Shown here piece after piece: positions 23,983 through 33,773 of a DNA stretch of 64,000 nucleotides. The stretch is from an uncultured Pelagibacteraceae bacterium (lineage in GTDB: Bacteria; Pseudomonadota; Alphaproteobacteria; Pelagibacterales; Pelagibacteraceae). The position numbers and the translations under genes were made by a program. A model generated the notes under the pieces. That model was not told the DNA's origin. It searched no databases and was given only the letters and a program-made list of their open reading frames with translations. Numbering within the stretch: position 1 is the first letter of the stretch; every line of letters starts with the position of its first letter. The stretch is from NCBI GenBank assembly GCA_902599995.1, contig CACKHN010000006.1, positions 1 to 64,000 on the forward strand, given 5' to 3'.

Positions 23983-26900
23983 ATGTATATTACTGAAGTT
24001 AGTATTAAAAGACCTGTAGTTGCTTGGGTGATGTCTTTAATATTAATAATTTTTGGAATTTTTGTTTTTTCTGAGTTGCCAGTCAGAGAATTACCTGATG
24101 GTATTCAACCACCAGTAGTTCAAGTGAAAACAGAATATAAGTCTGCCTCGGCAGAAATAGTAGATGAAGAAATTACTCAGAAGATTGAGGATGTTATAGG
24201 AGGGGCAGAGGGAATTAAAAATATCGACTCAAGTTCTCTTAGTGGTAGAAGTAGAATTAATATTCAATTTAATACAGATATAAATTTAGATGATGCAGCC
24301 AACGACATTAGAGAGAGAGTATCTAGAGTGGTTGATAATTTACCTAGTGAGTCAAGTCCTCCACAAATATTAAAACAGGCAGCTGGATTTACCACTACTA
24401 TGTGGGTTGCCCTTTCCTCTCCAACCTGGAGTGATTTAGAACTTGGAGATTATGCAGAAAGATATCTTATTGATGCATTTTCTAGTGTTCCTAATGTTGG
24501 AAGAATAAGGGTTGGCGGATTAAGAGAATTAAGTGTTAGAGTATGGATAGATTCGATTAAATTAGCAGCAAATAATCTTACTATTCAGGAGGTTGAAAGA
24601 GCATTTAGGAATGAAAATATCAATCTTCCTGCGGGAACCTTAGAAGCAAATAATAAAGATCTTACTCTTAATATTGATAAAACCTATTCAGATATTGATA
24701 GCATCAAACAATTACCACTAAAAAAAAATAAAGATAAAGTTGTCATCTTATCAGATGTAGCAAATGTTGAATTAGGCCCTGTATCAGAAAAAACTTTATT
24801 TAAAGCTCAGAGAAAAAATGCAATTAATTTAAAAACTGTAGGGATTGGAATTTATGCAAAGAGCGGTGCTTCAACAGTTGAGCTTTCTAAAGAAATTAAA
24901 GTCAAAATAAACGAACTTAATAAATCTTTACCTGATGGTTTAAAATTAGAGATCGCCTTTAATAGAGCTACTTATGTTGGTGCTGCAATTGAGGAGGTTT
25001 ATAAGAGTTTAATAATTGCATTTATTTTAGTGGTTTTAATAATATATCTATTTTTAGGTAACCTTAAAGCTGTGATAGTACCAGCAATTGCTTTACCAGT
25101 AAGTTTAATTGGATCATTCTTAGGTTTATATTTATTTGACCTTTCAATTAATATTTTTGTTTTACTCAGTTTTATTTTGGCGATTGGAATAATTACTGAT
25201 GACTCTGTTATAATGACTGATGCGATCTATACTAGAATTGAAAATGGAGAAACTGCATTAGTCGCTGCTTATAAGGGATCTAAACAAATTACCTTCGCAA
25301 TAATCGCAACGACTTTAATTTTGGTTGCAGTTTTTTTACCCCTAATCTTCATCAAAGGAATTTCTGGAACTTTGTTTAAAGAGACTGCCATTGCACTGTC
25401 TTTCTCTATAGTTGTTTCTTCTTTTGTCGCTTTGACGTTATCACCAATGCTAGGCAGTAAATTTTTAAACAAAAAAGAGAAGATTAATTTTTTTGTTAAA
25501 AAATTTAATAATGGATTTAAGTCTTTTACAGGTTTTTATATTGATACTTTAAAATATTGGATCAACAAGCAAAAAACAATTTCTGTTTTTATAGTATTAG
25601 TAATTGCAAGTTCTGTTTATTTGTTTGATTTTTCAAAAAAAGAATTAATCCCTACCGAAGACAGAGGTGTTTATTTAATAATAGGGTCAACTGATGAAGG
25701 TAGTTCATTTGAATATACACAGGACAAAGCCCAAATAATTGAGAATAGAATATTAAAATTATTACAAGAACAAGATAGTCCTTATGAGAGGCTTATAATG
25801 AGAGTTCCAGGTTTCGGTAAGTCTGCAACTACTTATAATACATTCATAATAATTGCTTTATTAGATGATTGGAAAAATAGGGATAAAAGTAGTCAAACTG
25901 TATTGAGGGAAGCTATAGGCGAGGTCGTTTCTGTTCCAGAGACATTCGCATTTCCAATATCTCCTCAGTCAATAAGGGTCTCAAATTATAGAAAACCAGT
26001 TCAAATGGTAATCTATGGAACAAGTTATGAAGAGCTCGAGGAAATACAAAGAAATGTTCTGATTGAATTAAGAAAGAACAGAAATATGTCTCGAATAGAA
26101 AGTGATTACACAAAAAACAAACCTGAGGTTAAACTAATAACAAATAAAAATAGAGCCAATGATTTAGGAGTATCTACAGAAAATATTGGAAGAACTTTAG
26201 AAACACTTTATGGTGGCAAAAGGGTAACTACTTTTAGTAAAGATGGGAGAGAATATCCAATTATTTTGCAACAATACCTTGCAGATAGAAGAGATAAAGA
26301 TGGATTATCAAAAATCTTTGTTAGATCAGAGACAACAAAAAAGCTAGTCTCAGTTGCAAGTTTAGTAGAATTCAAAGAAAAAGGTACTGCAGAATTGCTT
26401 CCAAGATATAATCGTCAAAGAGCAGTTACAATTTCTGCAGCACTTTCAGAAGATTATACATTAACAGATGCTATAAATTATTTAGAAGATGTTATGTTGA
26501 GAGTTGCACCCCAAAACCAGATTACCTGGAAAGGTAAGTCAGAAGAATTAAAAGAAACAACAAATGAGATATATTTAATTTTTGCTTTAGCATTGATCAC
26601 TGCATATTTAGTAATGGCAGCAACATTTAATTCATTTATTCATCCTTTTATAATTATTTTAACTGTTCCACTTGCAGTTTTTGGAGGGTTAGTCTTTATT
26701 TTATTTTTAAACAGTTCAATAAATATTTTTTCTCAAATAGCATTAATTATACTGATTGGTATCTCAACGAAAAATAGTATTTTGATAGTAGACTATGCAA
26801 ACCAGATAAGAACGACTGGTATTAAATTACAAGAAGCAGTTATTAAAGCGTGCCAACTAAGAATAAGACCAATTATTATGACATCCTTAAGCACGATGAT

Positions 26901-27105
26901 TGCAATGTTGCCATTAGTAATCGGTAATATTGGTCCAGGCGCAGGGGAAGGATCTAGATTGGCAGTTGGAGGAACTATTCTTGGAGGAATGATTATATCA
27001 ACTTTCTTTACTATATACGTGACACCAACAATGTACATAGCATTAGCAAAGAATACAAAGCGTATTGATGCTGTGGAAATTGAACTTAAAAAACAATTAA
27101 ATTAA
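23983..27105 (+). CDS. RND-family efflux permease (AcrB/MdtB-like)
   Basis: A 1040-residue inner-membrane proton-driven exporter. It begins MYITEVSIKRPVVAWVMSLILIIFG, typical of HAE1-type RND pumps, has two six-helix halves and two large periplasmic loops, and ends near the family's usual length. The TM4 charged motif appears as ILAIGIITDDSVIMTD, with two Asp consistent with the proton relay. The second half has ILIGISTKNSILIVDYANQ. The substrate is unknown; in oligotrophs such pumps may export toxic metabolites. The stop overlaps the converging lipoprotein gene by 4 bp. Confidence 0.93.
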   Translation: MYITEVSIKRPVVAWVMSLILIIFGIFVFSELPVRELPDGIQPPVVQVKTEYKSASAEIVDEEITQKIEDVIGGAEGIKNIDSSSLSGRSRINIQFNTDINLDDAANDIRERVSRVVDNLPSESSPPQILKQAAGFTTTMWVALSSPTWSDLELGDYAERYLIDAFSSVPNVGRIRVGGLRELSVRVWIDSIKLAANNLTIQEVERAFRNENINLPAGTLEANNKDLTLNIDKTYSDIDSIKQLPLKKNKDKVVILSDVANVELGPVSEKTLFKAQRKNAINLKTVGIGIYAKSGASTVELSKEIKVKINELNKSLPDGLKLEIAFNRATYVGAAIEEVYKSLIIAFILVVLIIYLFLGNLKAVIVPAIALPVSLIGSFLGLYLFDLSINIFVLLSFILAIGIITDDSVIMTDAIYTRIENGETALVAAYKGSKQITFAIIATTLILVAVFLPLIFIKGISGTLFKETAIALSFSIVVSSFVALTLSPMLGSKFLNKKEKINFFVKKFNNGFKSFTGFYIDTLKYWINKQKTISVFIVLVIASSVYLFDFSKKELIPTEDRGVYLIIGSTDEGSSFEYTQDKAQIIENRILKLLQEQDSPYERLIMRVPGFGKSATTYNTFIIIALLDDWKNRDKSSQTVLREAIGEVVSVPETFAFPISPQSIRVSNYRKPVQMVIYGTSYEELEEIQRNVLIELRKNRNMSRIESDYTKNKPEVKLITNKNRANDLGVSTENIGRTLETLYGGKRVTTFSKDGREYPIILQQYLADRRDKDGLSKIFVRSETTKKLVSVASLVEFKEKGTAELLPRYNRQRAVTISAALSEDYTLTDAINYLEDVMLRVAPQNQITWKGKSEELKETTNEIYLIFALALITAYLVMAATFNSFIHPFIIILTVPLAVFGGLVFILFLNSSINIFSQIALIILIGISTKNSILIVDYANQIRTTGIKLQEAVIKACQLRIRPIIMTSLSTMIAMLPLVIGNIGPGAGEGSRLAVGGTILGGMIISTFFTIYVTPTMYIALAKNTKRIDAVEIELKKQLN

Positions 27106-27701
27106 AACAAAATATATTTATTGGTAGATAAAGAATTCTTACAATCAGATAGTTGTTTCTTATAAGTATTTGCCTGTTTTTCTACTTTCTTGGCTAAGTT
27201 AATAACTTTCTGATTGTTTTTATAATTTTTGTAATTCCCCCAACCTTCATGATAAGCAACATACTGTTTAAAAATATCATTTTTGGAAATTTTTAAAATT
27301 TTTTCAGTTTTAGTTGTATACCAACCAATAAAATCAACACTATCTCTAAATCTTGTTCTAGTCGCAAATTTATTTCCTGTTTCAGTTTTATACTGTTTCC
27401 AGGTTCCTTTAACAGCTTGAGAATATCCAAATGAACTAGAAGGTCTTTTGTAGGGAACAACTTTAAAAAGTTTTTGCCTCGGAGGTTTCGCTAGCCAATC
27501 AAAACCTGATTCCATTTTAATAATTGCAAGTTGTAAATGTATGGGTGTACCCCACTTTTGCTCTGAGGTTTTTGCATGTTTGTACCATAAGTATCTTTCA
27601 TTAAATATAGAACAACTATCTGACGTATTTTTTGGAACAGATGAACATCCAATAAGCATTAAAAATAAAATATATAGAAAATTACTTTTTATAATGTTCA
27701 T
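27102..27701 (-). CDS. SLT-domain lipoprotein, probable lytic transglycosylase
   Basis: A 199-residue predicted lipoprotein (lipobox LIGCS, Cys19). The mature region has an SLT-like fold: LQLAIIKMESGFDWLAK with the likely catalytic Glu64, then SSSFGYSQAVKGTWKQYK and YVAYHEGWGNYK, matching the E-S, GxxQ and A-Y-N/H-x-G motifs of lytic transglycosylases. It would cleave peptidoglycan to anhydro-muropeptides in the periplasm, feeding AmpG-type recycling. The 5' end overlaps the VanZ-like gene by 20 bp. Confidence 0.78.
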   Translation of the reverse strand: MNIIKSNFLYILFLMLIGCSSVPKNTSDSCSIFNERYLWYKHAKTSEQKWGTPIHLQLAIIKMESGFDWLAKPPRQKLFKVVPYKRPSSSFGYSQAVKGTWKQYKTETGNKFATRTRFRDSVDFIGWYTTKTEKILKISKNDIFKQYVAYHEGWGNYKNYKNNQKVINLAKKVEKQANTYKKQLSDCKNSLSTNKYILF

Positions 27702-28077
27702 AAAAATTAAATAATTTATAAAGAAATATAATTGTTAAGACACCAAGTATATTTCCAAATAAATCTGAAAATTCAAAACCTCTTTTAGGAATTATAATTT
27801 GTAATATTTCCAAAATTAAGGATGAAAAAAATAAGTATAAGATTAATAATCTTAAATAAACTGTTTTATGAAAAGTCAATAGTCCCAGAACAGATAGAAA
27901 AGCAAATGAATAAAAATGATTACTTGAAATTATAAAATCTTTTGTTATTTGAGGATGAATTTTATAATTTTTTAAAAAAATATAACCAAGTATACTACCT
28001 GGGTATAAATATAATAAAATAATCAAAAAATTTACAATATGAAAAAAATATTTATGTTTTTTAAAAAATTTATACAT
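27682..28077 (-). CDS. VanZ-like membrane protein
   Basis: A 131-residue protein with about four hydrophobic helices. The third-to-fourth helix segment LILEILQIIIPKRGFEFSDLFGNILGVL matches the VanZ family signature (E-x-x-Q...R...D...N-x-x-G). Family members are small membrane proteins, some affecting glycopeptide susceptibility, mostly of unknown role. It overlaps the SLT lipoprotein gene downstream by 20 bp, so the two are likely translationally coupled. The start is 47 bp from divergent gpmA. Confidence 0.7.
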   Translation of the reverse strand: MYKFFKKHKYFFHIVNFLIILLYLYPGSILGYIFLKNYKIHPQITKDFIISSNHFYSFAFLSVLGLLTFHKTVYLRLLILYLFFSSLILEILQIIIPKRGFEFSDLFGNILGVLTIIFLYKLFNFYEHYKK

Positions 28078-28124
28078 TAGATAAATATGATTTTATTTAT
28101 CAAATTATTAAAAAAGATAAACAG

Positions 28125-28838
28125 ATGAGTTATATAATACTTATAAGACACGGACAGAGTGTATGGAATCTTGAAAATAGATTTACTGGATGGGTAGATG
28201 TTGACTTAAATGAAAATGGAAGAAATCAGGCAAGAAAAGCGGGTGAACTAATTAAGAAAAAAAAAATAAAAATTGATCTATATTTTTCCTCACTTCAAAT
28301 AAGAGCTAAAAATACTCTAAGAATTATACAAAATAAATTAAATGACCATAAAAATTTTAAATCTGCTTGGCAGCTAAACGAAAGGCATTACGGATCTCTT
28401 ACAGGTTTAAATAAAGATGAAATGAAAAAAATACTTGGAGAAGAGAAAGTTTATCAATTTAGGCGATCTTGGGATCTTAGACCTGATCCTTTAGATAAAA
28501 ATAGCGTTTATCATCCCGTAAATATAGAAAATTATAAAGATGTACCAGTTAATAATATCCCAGACACAGAGTCTCTAAAGGATACTTATGAAAGAGTGAT
28601 AAATTATTACAAAAATGAAATTGAGGAACTTACCAAAAAAAATAATATTTTAATTTCTGCACATGGAAATTCATTAAGATCTCTTTGTAAATATCTTTTT
28701 AAGCTAAATAACAACGAGATTACTAAACTTGAGATCCCAACTGGCAATCCATTATTTTTAGAACTTGAAGAGGGTAACAAGATTTCTAATTGTCACTATC
28801 TTGACCCTCAAAGAGCTAAAGATCTTTTAATTTATTGA
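28125..28838 (+). CDS. gpmA: 2,3-bisphosphoglycerate-dependent phosphoglycerate mutase
   Basis: Glycolytic/gluconeogenic enzyme interconverting 3- and 2-phosphoglycerate. The phosphohistidine motif LIRHGQSVWN has His9, followed by the characteristic NRFTGWVDVDLNENG and later ERHYGSLTGLNK. The second catalytic His is in ISAHGNSLRSL. Length of 237 fits the dPGM family. The 3' end overlaps the converging murU-like gene by 23 bp, the longest convergent overlap in the window. Confidence 0.95.
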   Translation: MSYIILIRHGQSVWNLENRFTGWVDVDLNENGRNQARKAGELIKKKKIKIDLYFSSLQIRAKNTLRIIQNKLNDHKNFKSAWQLNERHYGSLTGLNKDEMKKILGEEKVYQFRRSWDLRPDPLDKNSVYHPVNIENYKDVPVNNIPDTESLKDTYERVINYYKNEIEELTKKNNILISAHGNSLRSLCKYLFKLNNNEITKLEIPTGNPLFLELEEGNKISNCHYLDPQRAKDLLIY

Positions 28839-29505
28839 ATATATTTAAATTTGTTAAATGGTAAAATTTTTGTTTACTTTCAAATCCATATAATTTTTTA
28901 TTATCTATTAATTTATGCCAAGTATTTAAAATAGAAAATTTAGTTATATTTTGATTTGTAAAAATTTCCTTATTTAAAATCTGGCAACCAATATAGATAA
29001 AATCTAGGTTTTCTTTTTTTGAGATAAGATTATTTGAAAGGCTAAAATCACCACTTAGGCTTTGATCGAAACTTAAATTTTTATTTACCATTAAAAGAAT
29101 ATTTACTAATTTTTGAGAAAAATAAATTTCCTGCATTTTTAAAATTTCATTTTTATATTCGTTTGACCAAATTGTATCAGGGTTAAAGACTATAAAATCA
29201 TCCTTATCTGAATGGTTGATCATATTCAGTATACCTCCTCCTGTATCTAAAATATTTTCTTTTTCCTCAACAATATGAATATCTACATCAAAATTTTTAT
29301 TTTTGATAAAATTAGAGAAATGTTGTTTAAGGTAAAAAGTATTAATAAAAATTTTATTAATATCTAATTCTTTAATTAATTTTATACATCTCTCTAGCAT
29401 TGTGAAATTATTTATTTCTAGTAATGGTTTTGGTTTTTTTAGAGTAATCGGATTTAATCGTTTTCCAAATCCAGCGCATAAAATTAAAGCAGTATCTATC
29501 TTCAC
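28816..29505 (-). CDS. murU: MurU-like nucleotidyltransferase (MurNAc-1-phosphate uridylyltransferase)
   Basis: A 229-residue sugar-phosphate nucleotidyltransferase. The N-terminal ALILCAGFGKRLNPITLKKPKPLLEI is the NTP-binding signature, and VEEKENILDTGGGILNMI with FIVFNPDTIW matches the MurU/ManC-like group. It lies 3 bp downstream of an AmgK-like kinase gene, and that pair defines the MurNAc salvage route (MurNAc to MurNAc-1-P to UDP-MurNAc) known in Pseudomonas and Caulobacter. Other NDP-sugars remain possible; the assignment rests largely on gene pairing. Confidence 0.8.
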   Translation of the reverse strand: MKIDTALILCAGFGKRLNPITLKKPKPLLEINNFTMLERCIKLIKELDINKIFINTFYLKQHFSNFIKNKNFDVDIHIVEEKENILDTGGGILNMINHSDKDDFIVFNPDTIWSNEYKNEILKMQEIYFSQKLVNILLMVNKNLSFDQSLSGDFSLSNNLISKKENLDFIYIGCQILNKEIFTNQNITKFSILNTWHKLIDNKKLYGFESKQKFYHLTNLNIFNKLKDL

Positions 29506-29508
29506 AAT

Positions 29509-30453
29509 TCAGTTAACAAATTTAGGGAAGTTTTTTTTCAACATTGATCTCAAATTTATGAAGTCTCTATTACTTTTCATTCTATAATTAATCATTTTCC
29601 ATGCATAAGGGATCATTTTCAAATATTTTTTTTTATGATCTCTCGCCGCTAAACGCATAAAAATTCCAATAATCTTTAAATTTCTGAGAACAGACAAAAT
29701 TTCAAAGTCATTAATAAATTTACTAATTTCAATTTTTTTGAATTTTTTTAAGTAATTATTTAAAATTTTATTTTTAATTTTGTTAGATGTTTTCAATCTG
29801 ACGTCATCAACAAGTGATGCTAGATCATAAGCTTTATTGCCAATTAACGCGTCTTGGCTGTCAATCACTGCAATATTATTTTTATAGTAAATCAAATTTG
29901 ATACATGAAAATCTCTATGAACAAAAGTATCATTTTTAAAATTCAATTTTGAAAGTAAATTTTTCATCTCCTTTTCATATTTTTGTTTAAAATTTCTGAC
30001 CTTAGACTTATTTATTTTTTTTGGCACATACCACTCGGAAAATAATTTAGCTTCACTTAATAATATTCTATGATCATATTCTTTTAATTTATATCTTTGA
30101 TTATTAAAATTTATAACATTTTTATCTTTTATAGACTGTATTCTTTTAAGAGTTTTTAATATTTTTCTAAAAATAAGATCTTGGTTAATATTTTTATTTT
30201 TAAAAAACTCGTTTAAAGTTTTACCTCCAAAATCGTCAATTTCTATATAATTATATTTATAATTTTGATTTAATAGCTTTGGAGCTACAACTTTATTTTT
30301 ATTTAATATTTTATTAATAGCATCATAGATTAAAAGATTTTTAACTTTCTCTTTTTTGGCATAAACAACAATTGAATGGTTTTTCTTATTTCTATAAAAC
30401 TTACGAAAGGATGCATCGCCCTTAATTTCCTTTAATTCTCTAAAATTAAGCAT
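29509..30453 (-). CDS. amgK: AmgK-like sugar kinase (aminoglycoside phosphotransferase fold)
   Basis: A 314-residue kinase of the APH/choline-kinase fold. The Brenner motif is HRDFHVSN (His179, catalytic Asp181, Asn186), followed by the metal-binding VIDSQDALIG with Asp198 where DFG-like Asp is expected. The N-terminal GDASFRKFYR fits the AmgK nucleotide loop. AmgK phosphorylates MurNAc or GlcNAc at the anomeric position. It sits 1 bp after tsaE and 3 bp before murU, the standard alphaproteobacterial order. Confidence 0.83.
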   Translation of the reverse strand: MLNFRELKEIKGDASFRKFYRNKKNHSIVVYAKKEKVKNLLIYDAINKILNKNKVVAPKLLNQNYKYNYIEIDDFGGKTLNEFFKNKNINQDLIFRKILKTLKRIQSIKDKNVINFNNQRYKLKEYDHRILLSEAKLFSEWYVPKKINKSKVRNFKQKYEKEMKNLLSKLNFKNDTFVHRDFHVSNLIYYKNNIAVIDSQDALIGNKAYDLASLVDDVRLKTSNKIKNKILNNYLKKFKKIEISKFINDFEILSVLRNLKIIGIFMRLAARDHKKKYLKMIPYAWKMINYRMKSNRDFINLRSMLKKNFPKFVN

Positions 30454-30454
30454 T

Positions 30455-30919
30455 TTAATTAAAGATTTTTAAACCTTTTATCTTTACTGATCTATTTTTA
30501 AGTTCATTTTCGTAAAAAAAAATTAAATCTACAGATTTCATTTTGTTACTATTTTCTAGTAATTGAGGCCATTCTACCAGGGTGATAGTTTTTTCATTTT
30601 TTTCGAATATATCTAGGTCCTTTATTTCTAAAATACTTTTTATCCTAAATAAGTCATAATGTTTAATAGTAAAATTGTTAGTTTCATATTCATTTAGTAA
30701 ATTAAATGTGGGGCTGGTCACCTCTGAAAGTTTTAGTCTTTCATTGGTCTGAAATTTATTAATAAAATATTTTACAAAAGTTGTCTTGCCAACTCCCATT
30801 TCACCATACAAAAAAATGTATTCTCCTCCTTTAAAATGTGATGTTAATTTTTCTGCTAATTCTCTTGTAGACCGCTCTGAAGTTATATCAACTTTGCTAT
30901 CTTTAATAGCGGTAGGCAT
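30455..30919 (-). CDS. tsaE: tRNA threonylcarbamoyladenosine biosynthesis ATPase TsaE
   Basis: Small P-loop ATPase that drives t6A37 formation with TsaB and TsaD. The Walker A is GEMGVGKTT, about residues 39-47 from the ATG at 30919, followed by [11 protein letters not shown] and HYDLFRI (switch and Walker B region) and ITLVEWP, all typical. I chose the ATG at 30919 because it gives a normal length of 154; a GTG at 30949 would add ten residues. Either start overlaps the ahcY coding end (by 17 or 47 bp), so translational coupling is likely. Confidence 0.92.
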   Translation of the reverse strand: MPTAIKDSKVDITSERSTRELAEKLTSHFKGGEYIFLYGEMGVGKTTFVKYFINKFQTNERLKLSEVTSPTFNLLNEYETNNFTIKHYDLFRIKSILEIKDLDIFEKNEKTITLVEWPQLLENSNKMKSVDLIFFYENELKNRSVKIKGLKIFN

Positions 30920-32189
30920 CTGGTTTGAAAGGACCCTCTGTTCCAACACTTATATAATCTGCTTGTTCTTTTGACAATTTGGTTAATTTAGCTCCAACTT
31001 TTTTAAGATGTAAAGTTGCAACTTTTTCATCTAAATGCTTTGGTAAGACATAGACTTTATTTTTATAATTTTTATAATTATGCCAAAGTTCTATTTGAGC
31101 AATTACTTGATTAGTAAAGGATGCGCTCATTACAAAACTAGGATGCCCTGTTGCACAACCTAGATTTACTAATCTTCCTTCAGCTAATAAAATAATTCTC
31201 TTACCACTAGGTAGTTCAATTTCATGGACTTGAGGCTTTACTTCAGTCCACTTATAGTTCTTTAAAGCCTCGACTTGTATTTCATTATCAAAATGACCAA
31301 TATTACATAGTATTGCTCTGTCTTTCATATCTCTCATATGGTCCGCCGTAACAATATCTTTATTACCTGTCGCAGTTACAACTATATCAGCTCTACTAAT
31401 AGCTTCTTCCATTAAAACAACTTCATAACCCTCCATTGCAGCTTGGAGAGCACAAATTGGATCTGCCTCTGTGATTAAAACTCTAGCCCCACTTTGTCTC
31501 AAAGATGCTGCACTTCCCTTACCAACATCTCCAAATCCTGCCACGATTGCAATTTTACCTGACATCATTACATCTGTTGCTCGTCTTATTCCATCAACTA
31601 AACTTTCTCTACATCCGTACAAATTATCAAATTTTGATTTAGTTACTGAGTCATTCACATTTATTGCTGGCACTAAAAGAGATTTTTCTTTTTCCATTTT
31701 GTTTAGTGCTTTTATGCCAGTTGTTGTTTCTTCTGAAATACCTTTAACATCCTTCATTAACTCTTTATATTCGTTATGCATAATAGCCGTTAAGTCACCA
31801 CCATCATCTAATAACATATTTGGTTTCCAGTCAGATTTTCCAACAATTGTTTGCTTGATGCACCACAAATATTCTTCTTCAGTTTCTCCCTTCCACGCAT
31901 AAACAGGTACACCTGCTTTAGCAATAGCGGCAGCCGCATGATCTTGAGTTGAAAAGATGTTGCAAGATGACCACCTAACATCTGCACCTAAATCAACTAA
32001 TGTTTCAATTAGTACTGCTGTTTGGATTGTCATATGTAAACATCCAATAATTCTGGCTCCTTTAAGAGGTTTCTCTTTAGAGTATTCTTCTCTTAATGCC
32101 ATCAGGCCTGGCATTTCACTTTCTGCAATAGAAATTTCTTTTCTACCAAAACCAGCTAGTGAAATATCTTTTACTTTATAATCTTCCAT
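30903..32189 (-). CDS. ahcY: Adenosylhomocysteinase (SAH hydrolase)
   Basis: Hydrolyses S-adenosylhomocysteine to adenosine and homocysteine, removing the product inhibitor of methyltransferases. Visible are the substrate segment [38 protein letters not shown], the NAD-binding [12 protein letters not shown] and the C-terminal FKPDAYRY ending typical of the enzyme. Length of 428 is normal for the shorter class. The gene is 42 bp after chvG in the same direction. No SAH riboswitch is visible in that gap. Confidence 0.97.
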   Translation of the reverse strand: MEDYKVKDISLAGFGRKEISIAESEMPGLMALREEYSKEKPLKGARIIGCLHMTIQTAVLIETLVDLGADVRWSSCNIFSTQDHAAAAIAKAGVPVYAWKGETEEEYLWCIKQTIVGKSDWKPNMLLDDGGDLTAIMHNEYKELMKDVKGISEETTTGIKALNKMEKEKSLLVPAINVNDSVTKSKFDNLYGCRESLVDGIRRATDVMMSGKIAIVAGFGDVGKGSAASLRQSGARVLITEADPICALQAAMEGYEVVLMEEAISRADIVVTATGNKDIVTADHMRDMKDRAILCNIGHFDNEIQVEALKNYKWTEVKPQVHEIELPSGKRIILLAEGRLVNLGCATGHPSFVMSASFTNQVIAQIELWHNYKNYKNKVYVLPKHLDEKVATLHLKKVGAKLTKLSKEQADYISVGTEGPFKPDAYRY

Positions 32190-32231
32190 TGGATGGTTTA
32201 TAGCGCTAAGGGATATTTTATCAACATTAGT

Positions 32232-33773
32232 TTAAATACTTGGAAATTTTATTTCTATCATTGCACCAAGTTTATCAACACGATTAGATGCTACAATTTC
32301 TCCATCGTGTAAATCTACGAGATTTTTTACAATATTTAATCCCAGTCCTGAGTGTTGTCCAAACTTATCAGGTCTGTTACTATAAAATCTATTAAAAATT
32401 TTTGAAGTATCTTTTTCCTTAAATCCTTGTCCTTCATCAAATATTTTAACAGAAACTTTATTTTCTAATGTGTTAGACACATTGATAAAAATACTGGAAC
32501 CTTTTTTACTAAAAGATATTGAGTTATCAAGCAAATTTGCAATTATTTGTTCTATTCTATTTTCGATACCGTTAATAAAATATTCTTCTTTTCCATCATT
32601 TTCATATTTTACATGGATATCTCTTTTAACTTTATGAATGTTATTGTAGTCGTCTACAACAGATTGGATAATTGGTTCAATATTTATCTTTCTCATTTTT
32701 TCTTTACTCAAAGCAACTTCATCTTTTAACATTTGAGAATAATCTGTAATTAGTCTTTCAATACGTTGAACATCATGACTGAGTATATCTATTAGTTTTA
32801 GTCTTTGATCTTTATCATTCGTATCTTGCAAAATTTCGGATGCGCTCTTCAGGGATGCTAAGGGGTTTCTAATTTCATGAACAAGATCTGTGGAAAAATT
32901 TTCTGCATGAGTAACTCTTTTTTGTAATTCATTTGTCATATCTTCAAGTGAATTTGAAAGAAGACCTAATTCATCATTTCTATTTTTCAAATTATCAATA
33001 TTTGACTTAGCTTGATTTTTTTCTTTAATAAACTTTGTATAATTAACTAAATTTTGAATAGGTTTAATAAAATATCTACTTAATACAAAAGAAAAAATCA
33101 GAATTACAAATCCAACAGATATTGCTGTTCTAATCACAAAAGCTTTTCTCTCATCCGTTGCAGTTTTAATATCATTAGCGATCTCTGTTATCGCCAAAAA
33201 ACCTACGATTGATCCGTCTCTTTCAACATCCTTTATAGTTGTTAATTTAAACTGATTAAAGTTTTCCTGAATGAAAGTATATGGATTCCCAAATTTATCA
33301 GATTTTGAATAATCTTGTAAAGTATCTTTTAAAGATGCGTGCTTTTCTTGATCTATATTGATATTTTTTTCCTCAATATTTTGCTCTTTTTTTTCATCAT
33401 TTAAACTTTCAAATTCAATTTCATCTATTCTTGTTGAGAATGATCTTGGGTCAAGATCTAATGTGTCTGTGTCACCTATCAGATCTAAGTTATTATCAAA
33501 AAAAATTACTCTATCTAAATTTTGAAATATAAATCTTGTAGAAAAAAGAAATCTTCTAATATCATCGCTTTCAAACTTTACGTTTAATCTGGAGAGATTA
33601 TCGATTGTGTTATTGATAATTTTAATATGATTTTCAGATTTTTTTTTTATTAGATTAGGCTGAATACTATTTAAGTAAACTAATGTAAATAATCCAATAA
33701 TAGTAAAAATAACAAAATTGATAAAAAGAAATTTTTTTAATATTGAAAGAGTTTTTAAGTATTTACTAAACAT
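32232..33773 (-). CDS. chvG: Sensor histidine kinase ChvG-type
   Basis: A 513-residue membrane kinase, probable sensor partner of the response regulator immediately upstream. TM1 is about 14-34, the periplasmic part runs to about 210, and TM2 is about 213-232. A HAMP-like region follows, then the H-box STDLVHEIRNPLASLK with His299, the N-box (LLDNSISFSKKG) and G-boxes (FDEGQGFKE, HSGLGLNIVKNL). An acidic insert with repeated Glu/Asp lies at about 120-145 in the periplasmic domain. The ChvG call rests on gene order and the ChvG-like DLVHEIRNPL motif. Its TAA overlaps nothing; chvI's stop overlaps its start by 1 bp. Confidence 0.87.
   Translation of the reverse strand: MFSKYLKTLSILKKFLFINFVIFTIIGLFTLVYLNSIQPNLIKKKSENHIKIINNTIDNLSRLNVKFESDDIRRFLFSTRFIFQNLDRVIFFDNNLDLIGDTDTLDLDPRSFSTRIDEIEFESLNDEKKEQNIEEKNINIDQEKHASLKDTLQDYSKSDKFGNPYTFIQENFNQFKLTTIKDVERDGSIVGFLAITEIANDIKTATDERKAFVIRTAISVGFVILIFSFVLSRYFIKPIQNLVNYTKFIKEKNQAKSNIDNLKNRNDELGLLSNSLEDMTNELQKRVTHAENFSTDLVHEIRNPLASLKSASEILQDTNDKDQRLKLIDILSHDVQRIERLITDYSQMLKDEVALSKEKMRKINIEPIIQSVVDDYNNIHKVKRDIHVKYENDGKEEYFINGIENRIEQIIANLLDNSISFSKKGSSIFINVSNTLENKVSVKIFDEGQGFKEKDTSKIFNRFYSNRPDKFGQHSGLGLNIVKNLVDLHDGEIVASNRVDKLGAMIEIKFPSI

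Noticed and set aside
30903-30949. GTG start at 30949 for tsaE
   Set aside because: The downstream ATG at 30919 gives a length typical of TsaE and a shorter overlap with ahcY; the upstream ten residues are not part of the family pattern.
32190-32231. Possible SAH riboswitch before ahcY
   Set aside because: The chvG-ahcY gap is only 42 bp and contains no GC-rich aptamer-like sequence.
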